Positions 36,504 through 47,069 of a stretch of DNA of 64,000 nucleotides are shown one piece after another. The notes under the pieces are model-generated. The model did no database searches, had not been told where the DNA came from, and worked only from the letters and a program-made list of their open reading frames with translations. Position 1 is the first letter of the stretch. The number at the start of each line of letters is the position of its first letter. Origin of the DNA: Geothrix sp. SG200 (lineage in GTDB: Bacteria > Acidobacteriota > Holophagae > Holophagales > Holophagaceae); NCBI RefSeq assembly GCF_022808935.1, contig NZ_JAKZFR010000002.1, forward strand, positions 1-64,000, given 5' to 3'. Both the position numbers and the translations under genes were made by a program.

Positions 36504-39500
36504 TGGTGTGGCATCCCACCAAGGAAGCCGTGCAGCGACTCTGGGGTCGCCGCTGGGTACGGAGGATCTCCTACGTCCTGGTGGCCGGCGTCGCCACCGT
36601 GACCATCGTCCCCTGGGTGGCCACCCGGCCCGTGGTGCTGCGCTGGGCCATCTCGAAGCTGGATGGGCTGGTGCGAGAGGAGACAGGGCTCTCCCTGGAA
36701 GTGGGCCAGCTGGAGCTGCATCCGCTATTCGGATCCGCCTCCATGCGGGACGTGCGCCTGGGTGGAGACCTCCTGACGGTCCAGCGCGTGGAGGTCCAGG
36801 CGAACCTCACCTCCCTCCTCGCCCCCACGCACCGCATCTTCTCGATCCGGGTGGAACATCCCCACCTGCGCCTGACGGAGGCCGGTCTGGCGGCCATCCA
36901 CCTCAAGGAGCACCCGCCCCGCAAAGGTCCCCTGCCCCAGGTGCGTCTGGACCTGCTCAGCATCACCGGGGGCGAGATCGACATTCCTGAACCGCTCCGG
37001 GGCCTGCCACCCATGCAGTACCGGTTCGAGGTGAAGGCCACTGGGACGGCTCCCAACCAGCTCCGCGTGGACGTGGCGGGTCCGCAGTGGATGGTGAAGG
37101 GTCCGAACGGATGGGAGAAGGGGCGCCTGGACCTGAACGGCGAAGTCGCCGAACAGTTCGTGGTCCTGAAGGAGGGCTACTTCCGCCTGGGGGAGAGCCA
37201 GATCCGGCTGCATGGCCGCTTCGACGTGAAGAAGCCCGGCTCCCCAGAGCGCCTGGACGCCCGGGCGACCGGCGTCATGGCCCTGGCCCAGGCGGCCCAC
37301 TGGGGCGGCATGAAGCGCCCCCCGCTCACCGGCGACCTCGACCTGGACGTCTCCGCGCGAGGAACCTTCTCGGACCTCCGTTGGACCGTGAGCGCCGACG
37401 GCGCGGGGCTGCGGCCCTCGGATGGCGCCCTGGCGCCAGGCAACCTCGATCTTCGCGGCAGCGGAAACCTCGAGGGTTTCCAGCTGAGCCACCTCCGCTG
37501 GCTGTCATCCCAGGGCGACCTCTCCCTGGAAGGCGGCTGGTCCCGGAAACAGCCAGCCAAGGGCACGTTCACGGGACAGGACCTGGACCTGGAAGTTCTG
37601 GGGCGGCTCCTTCGGCTGCCGGAGCTCCAGGGGCTCCGTGGCAACCTCAAGGCCCAGGTGGAGGGGCCTGCGGATCCCGAGGTGCTCCGCCGGCCGGATC
37701 GCTGGCAGGGAACGGTCCAGCTCGGCCTAGCCCAGCACGGCCTCGAGGCCGGTAACCTGCACGCCACCCTCCGGAACGGCCAGGCCACATTGGACCAGCT
37801 CCACCTGGACCTGGAAGCCCTCAAGGCCGATGGCGCTGGATGGGCGCAGCTCGGGCCTCGTGGCCTGATCCAGCTGGAGGCCGATGGCACGGTGGAGGTC
37901 GGGGCGGGCCAGGTGGCCCAGGCCCTCCGCGCCTGGAAGGTGGTGGACCTCGACATGGAAGGCCAGACCCGGGCCAAGGCCAAGGTGCGCTGGAGCCGCG
38001 GCACCGGCCTGGAGCTGGACGGTTCCGGGGAGGTCACCCATCCGCGCTGGCACGGGGCCCGGGCCGACAGTGTCGAGGCGAAGATCCAGATCCGGGACAC
38101 GGAGCTGCGCGTCACGGACATCGACCTGAAGAAGGACGAAGGCCGCGGAGGCGGCGACTTATGGCTCACCTGGGCCCGGACCGCCCCGGGCCAGAAGCAG
38201 ATGGACATGTGCTACACGGCCTTCCGCCTCCCCGTGGCCGAAGGCCTCCGGGCGGCGGATGTGAAGGACGCCGACGGCCGGGAGCTGCCCATCACAGGGC
38301 TCGGCGGGGGGTGGGTCCGCCTCCAGGGCCCGTTCGATCACATCACCATGAACGGATCCGCCCAAGTCGAGTCAGGTGAAGTTTATGGGATTAAAGTTCC
38401 AGCGGCTTCCTCGGACTTCTCCATGGACCTCGACCGCCTTCGGCTGCGGCTCGATGATGTGCGCATCGGCGAACGGCTGGACCTGCTGGGCGGGCCCGGC
38501 GCCGAGCCTGAGGGAGCCCTCGCCCTGGCGGGCAAGGCCGACATGGACTTCAAGCGCTGGACCTGGTGGGTGGACCTGGCCGGGCGCCTGGACTCGCAGC
38601 TCCTGAATCTGCCCGGACCCCGGGTGCAGGCCCAGGTGGAGTCGCGCCTGCTGGGTCCCATCACAAGCCCCTTCGGCTCCCTGGATCTGCCCGAGGGCCG
38701 GGTCACGGTGAGCCGGGGCCGCATGTTCTTCGGCGGCCGCAGCCTGGAGGGCCTCGAGGGCTCCCTGAAGCTGGAGCGGGGCCACCTGGAGGGCCGGCTC
38801 GGCATCGAGGGCATGGCCCGTCCCGTGGTGGAGGCCCAGGTCCGGCGGGACGGCCCGAATCTGGCGGGCCACCTGGCCCTGACCATCGCCTCGGACAGCG
38901 CCCGCACGGACACCCTTGCGCGGAGCCTCACGGAGGATCTGCTGGAGGACCTGACCCTCGAGGCCACGGCTGATGGGCGCTGGGATGGGCGCGCCCTGGC
39001 GTGGACGGGCACCCTGAACCGGCTGGCGGCCCAGTTCAACGTCTTCGAGCTGCATCAGGCGCAGCCTTCAGCCCTTCGTGGCGATGCGGCCGGGGCAGAA
39101 GTGGACATCAGCCTGGAGGGCGGCGCACGGATGCCCGCGGACGCCTCCCAAGCCCAGGCCGCGGGGCTGCGCCTATCGGGCACCCTGCCCTTCTCCGTGG
39201 CCTCGCCTCTCGGTCTCCGGGCCCAGGGCGGGGCGAACCTGGCCCACCTCAAGACCATCTTCGATCGCGTCATGGAGGTCGACGAGTACAGCCTGCTTTC
39301 CGAAGTCCGGATCCAGGGGACGAGCCGCTTCGACCTCCTGGTCCATGGGACCTATGGCGACCCCCTGATGGATGGCCGGCTCGCTCTGGAGAAGGGGCGG
39401 CTGAACCTGAGGGGCTACCAGGGTGTCGAGGACCTCTCGGCCGAGGTGATGTTCAAGGATCACACCATCTCCATCCCGGCCGAGAAGCCCCTGCAGGGCA

Positions 39501-40600
39501 CCCTCGCCCACGGCGACCTGAAGGTATCCGGCGGGGTCACCTGGAAGCTGGGCGGCCTGGACACTTATGCCCTGAAGGCTTCCCTGGCCAATTTCCAGCT
39601 CCGCGATGTGCCCGAGGGCCTGGAGATCCAAGGCACCCTGCGCGCCACCCTGGATGGCGACGAGGACGGGGGCGTCCTCAAGGGCCGGCTGCGCGCGGAC
39701 CGGCTGAACTACCAGACCGAGGTGAAGCTGGCGGACCTCATCCTCCGCAGCGCCCTCAGCGACAGCGGTGGGCTGACGGGTCTGGACCTGGACGATCCCC
39801 TGGACCGCATCCGCCTGGACCTGGACCTGGACCTCCGGAACCCGTGGAGCTTCAACACCAACCTCCTGAAGCTCGACGGGCGCACCGAGGGCCCCTTCCA
39901 GGTGGTGGGTACCCTGGCGCACCCCATCCCCAAGGGCATCCTGCTCTTCCAGCCCGGGGGACGGGTCACCAACATCTTCCCCGCCGGCGACATGGTGGTG
40001 GACCGGGGCTCGCTGACCTTCTCCGAACTGCGCCCGCTGGACCCCGTCATCAGCCTCCAGGGCAGCGTGACCTCCATTCCCGGGTATACGGTGAACCTGG
40101 ACATCCACGGCACCCTCAGCAACCTGGCCATCGTGCCCAGCTCCACGCCGAGCCTGCGCCAGGACGAGATCGTGGCCATCCTCATCAACCCCGGCAACGC
40201 CGCGAACGTGGGCACCGCCAGCGCGTCGTCCGGCGCCACCCAGGGCGCCATCACCTCGGGCCTGGCCAGTGCGGGCTCGGGCCTCATCTCCACCCTGGCC
40301 TTCGCGCCCTTCCAGGAGCAGCTGCGCCGCACCCTGGGCCTGGATCGCGTCAACGTGGCCGTGCGCACCACCAGCCTCGGCACCACGGAGACCGAGGTCA
40401 CCATGGGCAAGAGCATCAACCTGTTCGGCCAGCGCAGCGCCTTCGTGGTCTCCCACAAGAAGAGCGGGAACCTGAGCATCACCTCGGGCCAGGTGGAGTG
40501 GCGCTTCGGCAACTTCATCCTCCAGCTGGGCGCCAGCAAAGGCGGCGGCGCCGGCCTGACTCCCTCGGGCGAGATCCGGCATTCCTGGAGTCCGAACTAG
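36503..40600 (+). CDS. TamB-like / AsmA-family translocation protein
   Basis: 1365 aa. One N-terminal span (ISYVLVAGVATVTIVPWVA) anchors a very long beta-rich periplasmic body with repeated LxG-xL strands, ending in the TamB (DUF490) C-terminal domain with FQPGGRVTNIFPAGDMVVD and TLGLDRVNVAVR. TamB-like proteins bridge inner and outer membranes and help move lipids or outer-membrane proteins; the TamA partner is not in the window. It is coupled to the kinase gene (TGATG). Confidence 0.88.
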   Translation: MVWHPTKEAVQRLWGRRWVRRISYVLVAGVATVTIVPWVATRPVVLRWAISKLDGLVREETGLSLEVGQLELHPLFGSASMRDVRLGGDLLTVQRVEVQANLTSLLAPTHRIFSIRVEHPHLRLTEAGLAAIHLKEHPPRKGPLPQVRLDLLSITGGEIDIPEPLRGLPPMQYRFEVKATGTAPNQLRVDVAGPQWMVKGPNGWEKGRLDLNGEVAEQFVVLKEGYFRLGESQIRLHGRFDVKKPGSPERLDARATGVMALAQAAHWGGMKRPPLTGDLDLDVSARGTFSDLRWTVSADGAGLRPSDGALAPGNLDLRGSGNLEGFQLSHLRWLSSQGDLSLEGGWSRKQPAKGTFTGQDLDLEVLGRLLRLPELQGLRGNLKAQVEGPADPEVLRRPDRWQGTVQLGLAQHGLEAGNLHATLRNGQATLDQLHLDLEALKADGAGWAQLGPRGLIQLEADGTVEVGAGQVAQALRAWKVVDLDMEGQTRAKAKVRWSRGTGLELDGSGEVTHPRWHGARADSVEAKIQIRDTELRVTDIDLKKDEGRGGGDLWLTWARTAPGQKQMDMCYTAFRLPVAEGLRAADVKDADGRELPITGLGGGWVRLQGPFDHITMNGSAQVESGEVYGIKVPAASSDFSMDLDRLRLRLDDVRIGERLDLLGGPGAEPEGALALAGKADMDFKRWTWWVDLAGRLDSQLLNLPGPRVQAQVESRLLGPITSPFGSLDLPEGRVTVSRGRMFFGGRSLEGLEGSLKLERGHLEGRLGIEGMARPVVEAQVRRDGPNLAGHLALTIASDSARTDTLARSLTEDLLEDLTLEATADGRWDGRALAWTGTLNRLAAQFNVFELHQAQPSALRGDAAGAEVDISLEGGARMPADASQAQAAGLRLSGTLPFSVASPLGLRAQGGANLAHLKTIFDRVMEVDEYSLLSEVRIQGTSRFDLLVHGTYGDPLMDGRLALEKGRLNLRGYQGVEDLSAEVMFKDHTISIPAEKPLQGTLAHGDLKVSGGVTWKLGGLDTYALKASLANFQLRDVPEGLEIQGTLRATLDGDEDGGVLKGRLRADRLNYQTEVKLADLILRSALSDSGGLTGLDLDDPLDRIRLDLDLDLRNPWSFNTNLLKLDGRTEGPFQVVGTLAHPIPKGILLFQPGGRVTNIFPAGDMVVDRGSLTFSELRPLDPVISLQGSVTSIPGYTVNLDIHGTLSNLAIVPSSTPSLRQDEIVAILINPGNAANVGTASASSGATQGAITSGLASAGSGLISTLAFAPFQEQLRRTLGLDRVNVAVRTTSLGTTETEVTMGKSINLFGQRSAFVVSHKKSGNLSITSGQVEWRFGNFILQLGASKGGGAGLTPSGEIRHSWSPN

Positions 40601-40645
40601 CTGGAGGCGAGCGGCTGGAGGCGCTAGCGTGGAGGTGGAGGCTCC

Positions 40646-40867
40646 ATGATCACGGTGAAGTGCTTCGCCCGGTACCGCGCCCTGCTGGGCTTCAGCGACC
40701 TCAGCCTGCCCGCGCCGTCCACCCTGGGCGACCTGCTGGCGGATCCGCGCTTCGCGGCCCTGCCCAAGGACGCCCTCCTGGCGGTGAACCAGAGCTTCGC
40801 GGACCGGAGCACCGTCCTGGCGGACGGTGACGAAGTGGCCCTCATGCCCCCCGTGTCGGGCGGCTGA
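40646..40867 (+). CDS. MoaD/ThiS-family sulfur carrier
   Basis: 73 aa, ubiquitin-like fold, ending MPPVSGG. The C-terminal Gly-Gly is adenylated and thiocarboxylated to donate sulfur, in MoaD for molybdopterin. No moaE, moaA or thi genes are near, so the pathway is unproven. It is tail to tail with dnaX without a gap; 45 bases separate it from the TamB-like gene. Confidence 0.88.
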   Translation: MITVKCFARYRALLGFSDLSLPAPSTLGDLLADPRFAALPKDALLAVNQSFADRSTVLADGDEVALMPPVSGG

Positions 40868-42490
40868 TCACCCCTCGCGCCGGATCTCCAGCACTTCGCC
40901 CCCACTGAGCCGCAGCAGGTCCTGGAAGCCGGGCTCGCGCCGCAGCCGGTCCTCGGGGCGCTCGGGCTGGGCTTCCGCCGGCTCCTCGTCGAAACGGATC
41001 TCCAGTTCCCGCAGCCCCGGAAGCACGGCCGCCAGCGCGGCGAGCACATGGGGATTCGCCCGCTCGCGCTCCAGGTCCTGGAGGGTCTGCCGCACGTTGC
41101 CGGGGAAGCGGAGGCGCAGGACCGGCGGATCCCAGCGCAAATCCGTGGCCATCTGCGGGGCGGTGCCAAGGGAACGCAGCCCGGGCAATCCCCGCAGCGC
41201 CTCGCTGCAGGCCATGCGCAGCTGGGGCGGAGCAGACGGGTCCTGGGCCAAGGCAGCGGCCGGGCCCGGGGATGCGGCCCGGACGCGTGCAGAGGCAGGG
41301 ATCTGCGGGGAGGCCGGCGTGGGCCTGCGGGGCCCCTCAGGCGCCGGCGCGGCCTGGGGACCCTTGGAAGGGACCGGCGGCGGCCCAGCCGCTGGGGTCG
41401 AAGGGCGGGCTGGAGCGCCCGACACGAGGGCATCGAGGGGCGCCAGGTGGGGCAGCTGGGCCGCGGTCACCAGGGCCAGCTCCACCACCACCCGCGGCAG
41501 GCTGCTATCCCGCAGGTCTCGCTCCCGGCTCAGCAGCAGCTGGAGCATGCGGGCCCAGCGCAGCAGGTCCTGGGGGCCGCGGGCAGCGCGAGCCTCCTGC
41601 TCCAGCCGGTCCCGGAAGGCCAGCACCAGCTCGCGCCAGAACGTGGCCCAGTCGGCGCCTTGCTCGTTCAGCTCACGGCAGGCCTCCACCAGGGCCGCCG
41701 TGTCGCCGATGGCCAGGGCGGACATCACGCCCTGAACCAGGTGAGCGCTGACGATACCCAGCTGCTCGCGGACGGACTCCTCCAGCACCTTCCCATCCCC
41801 GGCGGCGATCACGCGGTCGAGGATGGTGAGCGCATCGCGCATGGAGCCCTGCCCTGCCTCGGCCACCAGCCGCAGGCTGCCGCCCTCGGCCTCGACGCCC
41901 TCCTGCTCGCAGACGTGCTTGAGGCGGCCCTCGATGAGCCCCACGGGGATCAGCCGGAAGGGGAAGATCTGGACGCGGCTCTTGATGGTGTCCGGAACGT
42001 CCTGCAGCTCCGTCGTGGCCAGCACGAAGATGGCGTGGGGCGGCGGTTCCTCGATGACCTTCAGCAGGGCGTTGAAGGCCTCGGTGCTGAGCATGTGCAC
42101 TTCGTCGATGATGTAGACCCGGTAGCGGCAGAAGGCGGGGCGCGTTTGCACCTGCTCCCGCAGCGCCCGGGCATCGGCCACGGAGGCCCGGCTGGCCGCG
42201 TCGATCTCGACGATGTCCAGGTTCTGGTCCGGCTGCTCCGCGGCCCGGCAGGGGTCGCAGACGCCGCAGGGCGTGGCCGTGGGGCCCTCCACGCAGTTCA
42301 GCGCCCGGGCCAGGATGCGGGCCGTGCTGGTCTTGCCCGTGCCCCGCACCCCGGCGAACAGGTAGGCCTGGTGGATCCGCCCGCTCTCCTTCGCCCGCTT
42401 CAGGGCATTGGCGAGCGCCTTCACGCTCCCCTCCTGCCCCACCAGGTCGGAGAGCAGGCGCGGGCGGTACTTGAGGGCGAGGGTGGTCAT
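40868..42490 (-). CDS. dnaX: DNA polymerase III subunit gamma/tau
   Basis: 540 aa from ATG at MTTLALKYRP. Walker A GVRGTGKTSTAR at about 47-58, zinc module with CGVCDPCRAAE and DEVHMLST. The clamp-loader ATPase domains fill residues 1-360; a Pro/Ala-rich hinge and a small tau-like domain follow. No slippery AAAAAAG sequence was noticed, so a short gamma form by frameshift is not predicted. Confidence 0.96.
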   Translation of the reverse strand: MTTLALKYRPRLLSDLVGQEGSVKALANALKRAKESGRIHQAYLFAGVRGTGKTSTARILARALNCVEGPTATPCGVCDPCRAAEQPDQNLDIVEIDAASRASVADARALREQVQTRPAFCRYRVYIIDEVHMLSTEAFNALLKVIEEPPPHAIFVLATTELQDVPDTIKSRVQIFPFRLIPVGLIEGRLKHVCEQEGVEAEGGSLRLVAEAGQGSMRDALTILDRVIAAGDGKVLEESVREQLGIVSAHLVQGVMSALAIGDTAALVEACRELNEQGADWATFWRELVLAFRDRLEQEARAARGPQDLLRWARMLQLLLSRERDLRDSSLPRVVVELALVTAAQLPHLAPLDALVSGAPARPSTPAAGPPPVPSKGPQAAPAPEGPRRPTPASPQIPASARVRAASPGPAAALAQDPSAPPQLRMACSEALRGLPGLRSLGTAPQMATDLRWDPPVLRLRFPGNVRQTLQDLERERANPHVLAALAAVLPGLRELEIRFDEEPAEAQPERPEDRLRREPGFQDLLRLSGGEVLEIRREG

Positions 42491-42621
42491 GGGACGTCCA
42501 GTCTCCCACAACGTCCAGGGGACCGTCAGGGGCTATAAGCGCGCCTGATAACTCCATACGGCGTTTCAAAGGCACAGGCGTTCTGATTCTCGTTAGGATG
42601 GCTTGATCCCGAAAGGAAAAG

Positions 42622-45600
42622 ATGATGCTTGAGGGATCGCGATCCGAGCACAGCGCATGCGGGGTTGGCTTCATCGCCAGCCGGACCGGCACGGCCAGCC
42701 GCGACATCCTGGAGGACGCCCTCCACGCGCTGAAGTGCGTGGAGCATCGCGGCGGCTGCGCGGCGGACCAGGTCAGCAGCGACGGGGCTGGCGTCATGGC
42801 CGACATCCCCTTCGAGATGCTGGGCCACCAGCCTGGCGACATCGCCGTGGCCAGCCTCTTCATGCCCCAGGATCCGGACCGCCTGCGCCGGTCCATGGAG
42901 ATCTTCGAATCCACCCTCGCTTTCTTCGACCTGGATGTCCTGGCCTACCGCGAGCTGCCCGTGGATCCCTCCGTCCTCGGCGAGGAGGCCCGGCGGTCCA
43001 TGCCCTCCATGCGCCAGGCCGTTCTCCGACGCCCGGTGCAGTGCCGGACGGATGCCTCCTTCGACAAGCTGCTCTACTCGGCCAAGCAGGTCCTCCGGAC
43101 CAAGCTGGTGGAGCAGGGCATCCAGAACGAGTTCTTCTTTGCCTCCCTCTCGGCGCGCACCATCGTCTACAAGGCCCTGACTCGCGCCGCAGACCTGGAT
43201 CGCTTCTACCTGGACTTGCAGGATCCCCGGTTCGTCACGCGCTTCGCCATGATCCACCGGCGCTTCAGCACCAACACCCGGACGTCCTGGGACAAGGCTC
43301 AGCCCTTCCGCCTCATCGCCCACAATGGCGAGATCAACACCATCGCGGGCAACCGGTCCCGCGCCATCTCGCGCGAGATGTCCATCGGCCTCAAGGCCGA
43401 TCAGCTCGTGACCCACGGCTCCATCAGCGATTCCGGCAGCCTGAACGAGATCGCCGAGGCCCTGCACTACCGCAGCAGCATCCCGCACATGGAGGACATC
43501 CTCGCGATCATGATGCCTCCCGCCGAGGGGCAGAGCGCCTTCTACACGTTCTGGAGCCGCGCCATGGAGCCCTGGGACGGCCCGGCGTTCCTGGTCTTCT
43601 CCGACGGAAGCAGCGTGGGGGCGCGCCTGGACCGCAACGGCTTCCGTCCGGCCCGGTGGGCCATGACGGACGACCGCTTCTACCTGGCTTCCGAGGCCGG
43701 CTCCTTCCCCGTGGACGAAGCCGCCGTCCGCCGCAAGGGCATCCTCTACGCCGGAACCGGCGTGTCGCTCGACCTGGCCAGCGGCAGGATCCACTTCCGC
43801 GACCCGGGCCGCTCCCGCGAGCACCGGGACGCCACCTTCGACGCCCGCACCCGGCCCATCGGATCGCTCCCGGGAACCGATGTGCCCGGCCCGGTCAGCG
43901 CCTTCAAGAAGACCCTCTTCACCTGCTCCCGCGAGGAGCTGGAGAAGATCCTCTATCCCATGGCCGTCACCGGCAAGGAGGCCATCGGTTCCATGGGCGA
44001 CACCGCCCGGCCCAACGTGTTCTCCTCCGAGCCGCGGCCCTTCTTCGACTACTTCTACCAGCACTTCGCGCAGGTCACGAACCCGCCCCTGGACTACATC
44101 CGGGAGGGCAACATCACCGACCTCCGGGTGTTCCTCGGCCGGGCGCCGAACATCTTCTTCCCCAAGGACCTGGTGCCCCTGAACGAGGCCCTGGAGCTGC
44201 CGCGGCCCATCCTCGACCTGGGCCAGATGCGCTTCCTGGAGCGGATGCAGAGCCTGCGTCCCTCGGAATCCCACATCATCCCCCGCACCTTCCCCATGGT
44301 CTTCCGGCGGGAGGACGGCGTGGCCGGGTTCCATGCGGCCATCGAGCAGCTGGCCGCCGACGTGCGGAAGGCCGTCGAACAAGGCACCAGCGTCATCATC
44401 CTCAGCGACCGGGAGGCCAGCGTCGAGCGGCCGCCCATCCCGGGCCTCATCGCCCTGCGGGCCGTGGTGCACACCCTCAACGAATCGGGGCTGCGCCTCA
44501 ACGCCTCCATCGTGATGCACACCGGCGAGGCCCGCACCTCCCACCACCTGGCCGCCCTCATCAGCTTCGGCGCCTCGGCGGTCTGCCCCTACCTGGCTCT
44601 GGAGATCGCCCGCCAGGACCAGCACCCCAGCTTCGGGAGCCTGACGCCGGACCAGCGCGAGAAGCATTTCGTCGGAGCCCTGGAATCGGGCCTCCTCAAG
44701 ATCATGGCCAAGAGCGGGATCTCGGTGGTGCAGAGCTACATGAGCGCCAAGCTCTTCACCGCCATCGGCCTGGGGCCCGAGCTGATGGAGACCTTCTTCC
44801 CGGGCCACGCGAGCCCGCTGGGCGGCATCGGCTACGAAGAGCTGGCCGGCGACGTGCTTCGGAAGACCAGCCTGGCGGCCCAGGCCGGCTTCATGGACCG
44901 CCTGCTCCACACCCACCAGTTCCGGGAATCACCCCGGCCCGGCGAGGGCGAACACCATGGGCTCACCTCCGCGCGCGCGAGGCTGCTCCATCGCCTGGTG
45001 GAGCTCGATCCCGGGACGGAGGAAGCCGGGAAGCTCTACAGCGAGTACCTCGCCTCCCTGAAGGCCGATGAGCCCATCAACCCGAGGCACCTGCTGGCCT
45101 TCCGGATCGCCGCGACGCCCCTGCCCCTGGAGGCGGTGGAGGATGCCTCGGCCATCCTGCACCGCTTCGGCGCAGGCGCCATGTCCTTCGGGGCCGTCAG
45201 CGCGGAAAGCCAGCGCGACCTGATCCTGGCCATGGAGGCCGTCGGCGGACGCAGCAACAGCGGTGAAGGCGGCGAGAATCCCTTCTACTGGACCGACGGC
45301 ATCACCGCCTCCACCAAGCAGGTGGCCTCCGCCCGCTTCGGCGTCACGGCGGAGTACCTCGTCTCCGGCGAGGAGATCCAGATCAAGGTGGCCCAGGGCG
45401 CCAAGCCTGGTGAGGGCGGCCAGCTCATGCGGGTGAAGGTGGACGCCACCATCGCGAAGGCCCGGTTCTCGCTGCCTGACGTGGACCTCATCTCCCCGCC
45501 GCCCCTGCACGACATCTACAGCATCGAGGATCTCAAGGAGCTCATCCACGAGCTGCGGCAGGTCCATCCCGGCGCGAAGATCAGCGTGAAGCTGGTGTCC

Positions 45601-47022
45601 GGCACGGGCATCGGCACCATCGCCGTCGGCGTCGCCAAGGCCGGGGCGGACATCATCTACGTGGCCGGCGGCGACGGCGGCACGGGCGCCGCCACGCTGG
45701 GCTCCATGAAGCATGCGGGCCTCCCCTGGGAGTTCGGCCTCATCGAGGCCCACCAGGCCCTGCGGGAGAATCAGCTCCGCGGCCAGGTGGAGCTGCGCGT
45801 GGACGGCGGCCTCCTCACGGGCAAGGACCTGGTGACCGCGGCCATCCTGGGCGCCGAGGGGTTCGAGTTCGGCAAGCTCCTGCTCGTGGCCGAAGGCTGC
45901 ATGATGGCCCGCATCTGCGAGAAGAACACCTGCCCCGCGGGCATCGCCACCCACGACCCGAAGTTCAAGGCCCGCTACACGGGAAGTCCCGAGGCGGTCC
46001 AGCGCATGCTCGTCCACCTGGCGGAGGATGCGCGCCGCCACCTCGCCTCCCTGGGCGTCCGCTCCCTTTCCGAGCTGCAGGACCGCGTGGAGCTGTTCCA
46101 GGTGGCCCCCGAGCATGCGACCTTCGTCAGGGATCGCAAGCTGGACTTGTCGGGCTTCCTGGAGCCCCGCCCCGCGACGAACGGGGCCTCCCCGATCCCC
46201 TTCAACCAGGAGGGAGTCGCCCCTCTGAACCAGCAGGTCCTGGCGGCTGCGGAGCCCTTCCTCGCCGGAGGGGGCGCCCACCACCACCGCTACGCCATCA
46301 CCACCGGCGATCGGGGCATCCTGGCAACCCTGGCCGGAGCCATCGCCCGCCAGGTGCGCGAGCGGCGCCGGCAGGGCGAGGATCCGACAGTTCCCGGCCA
46401 GCTGCGGCTCGACTTCACCGGCAGCGCAGGCCAGGGGTTCGGCGCCTTCCTCACCGAGGGGCTCGACGTCCGCCTGCAGGGCGAGGCCAACGATTCCGTC
46501 TGCAAGTCCATGTCCGGCGGCCGGGTCATCCTCGTGCCTCATCCGGAAGCCTCCTATACCCCCGAGACCAACGCCATCGTGGGCAACGGCGCCCTCTACG
46601 GCGCCACGGGCGGAACGCTGCTGGTGCTCGGCCTGGCTGGCGACCGCTTCGCGGTGCGCAACAGCGGCGCCTCGGCCGTGGTCGAAGGCGCGGGCCACCA
46701 CGCCTGCGAGTACATGACCCGCGGGGCCGTGGCCATCCTCGGCCCCGTCCTCACCAATGCCGGAGCCGGCATGACCGGCGGCTGCCTGTTCCTGCGGCGG
46801 GAGCGCGGCGACCAGGTGAACCGCGACTACCTCGCCCCCATCGCCTGGCGGCCCGAAGAGGAAGCCCTCTTCCGCGACCTCCTCGAAGCCCACGCCGCCG
46901 GTACCGGGAGCCGCACCGCCGAGGCCCTGCTCGAGGATTGGCCCGCGGCTCTTGCCGCCTTCTCGCCCTTCGTGCCCGTGGCTGTGGCGAAGGCCGCCAG
47001 CCCCCAGGCCCAGGTTCTCTAG
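42622..47022 (+). CDS. gltB: Glutamate synthase large subunit
   Basis: 1466 aa. Cys13 in SACGVGFIA becomes the N-terminal nucleophile after propeptide removal; the class II amidotransferase domain ends near 420. The FMN and 2-oxoglutarate domain follows (residues about 820-1200), with [3Fe-4S] cysteines in CMMARICEKNTCPAG near 1093-1104, and a beta-helix C-terminal domain (GGRVILVPHP). It makes two glutamates from glutamine and 2-oxoglutarate. The small subunit gltD is not adjacent. AAGGAAAAG precedes the ATG; divergent from dnaX. Confidence 0.97.
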   Translation: MMLEGSRSEHSACGVGFIASRTGTASRDILEDALHALKCVEHRGGCAADQVSSDGAGVMADIPFEMLGHQPGDIAVASLFMPQDPDRLRRSMEIFESTLAFFDLDVLAYRELPVDPSVLGEEARRSMPSMRQAVLRRPVQCRTDASFDKLLYSAKQVLRTKLVEQGIQNEFFFASLSARTIVYKALTRAADLDRFYLDLQDPRFVTRFAMIHRRFSTNTRTSWDKAQPFRLIAHNGEINTIAGNRSRAISREMSIGLKADQLVTHGSISDSGSLNEIAEALHYRSSIPHMEDILAIMMPPAEGQSAFYTFWSRAMEPWDGPAFLVFSDGSSVGARLDRNGFRPARWAMTDDRFYLASEAGSFPVDEAAVRRKGILYAGTGVSLDLASGRIHFRDPGRSREHRDATFDARTRPIGSLPGTDVPGPVSAFKKTLFTCSREELEKILYPMAVTGKEAIGSMGDTARPNVFSSEPRPFFDYFYQHFAQVTNPPLDYIREGNITDLRVFLGRAPNIFFPKDLVPLNEALELPRPILDLGQMRFLERMQSLRPSESHIIPRTFPMVFRREDGVAGFHAAIEQLAADVRKAVEQGTSVIILSDREASVERPPIPGLIALRAVVHTLNESGLRLNASIVMHTGEARTSHHLAALISFGASAVCPYLALEIARQDQHPSFGSLTPDQREKHFVGALESGLLKIMAKSGISVVQSYMSAKLFTAIGLGPELMETFFPGHASPLGGIGYEELAGDVLRKTSLAAQAGFMDRLLHTHQFRESPRPGEGEHHGLTSARARLLHRLVELDPGTEEAGKLYSEYLASLKADEPINPRHLLAFRIAATPLPLEAVEDASAILHRFGAGAMSFGAVSAESQRDLILAMEAVGGRSNSGEGGENPFYWTDGITASTKQVASARFGVTAEYLVSGEEIQIKVAQGAKPGEGGQLMRVKVDATIAKARFSLPDVDLISPPPLHDIYSIEDLKELIHELRQVHPGAKISVKLVSGTGIGTIAVGVAKAGADIIYVAGGDGGTGAATLGSMKHAGLPWEFGLIEAHQALRENQLRGQVELRVDGGLLTGKDLVTAAILGAEGFEFGKLLLVAEGCMMARICEKNTCPAGIATHDPKFKARYTGSPEAVQRMLVHLAEDARRHLASLGVRSLSELQDRVELFQVAPEHATFVRDRKLDLSGFLEPRPATNGASPIPFNQEGVAPLNQQVLAAAEPFLAGGGAHHHRYAITTGDRGILATLAGAIARQVRERRRQGEDPTVPGQLRLDFTGSAGQGFGAFLTEGLDVRLQGEANDSVCKSMSGGRVILVPHPEASYTPETNAIVGNGALYGATGGTLLVLGLAGDRFAVRNSGASAVVEGAGHHACEYMTRGAVAILGPVLTNAGAGMTGGCLFLRRERGDQVNRDYLAPIAWRPEEEALFRDLLEAHAAGTGSRTAEALLEDWPAALAAFSPFVPVAVAKAASPQAQVL

Positions 47023-47069
47023 AGGGTCGCCTTGGAACGGAGATCCCCGTCCGTCCGCCCCATACCGCC

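Noticed and set aside
40868-42490. Programmed frameshift in dnaX
   Set aside because: No slippery A-run of the AAAAAAG kind with stem-loop was seen.
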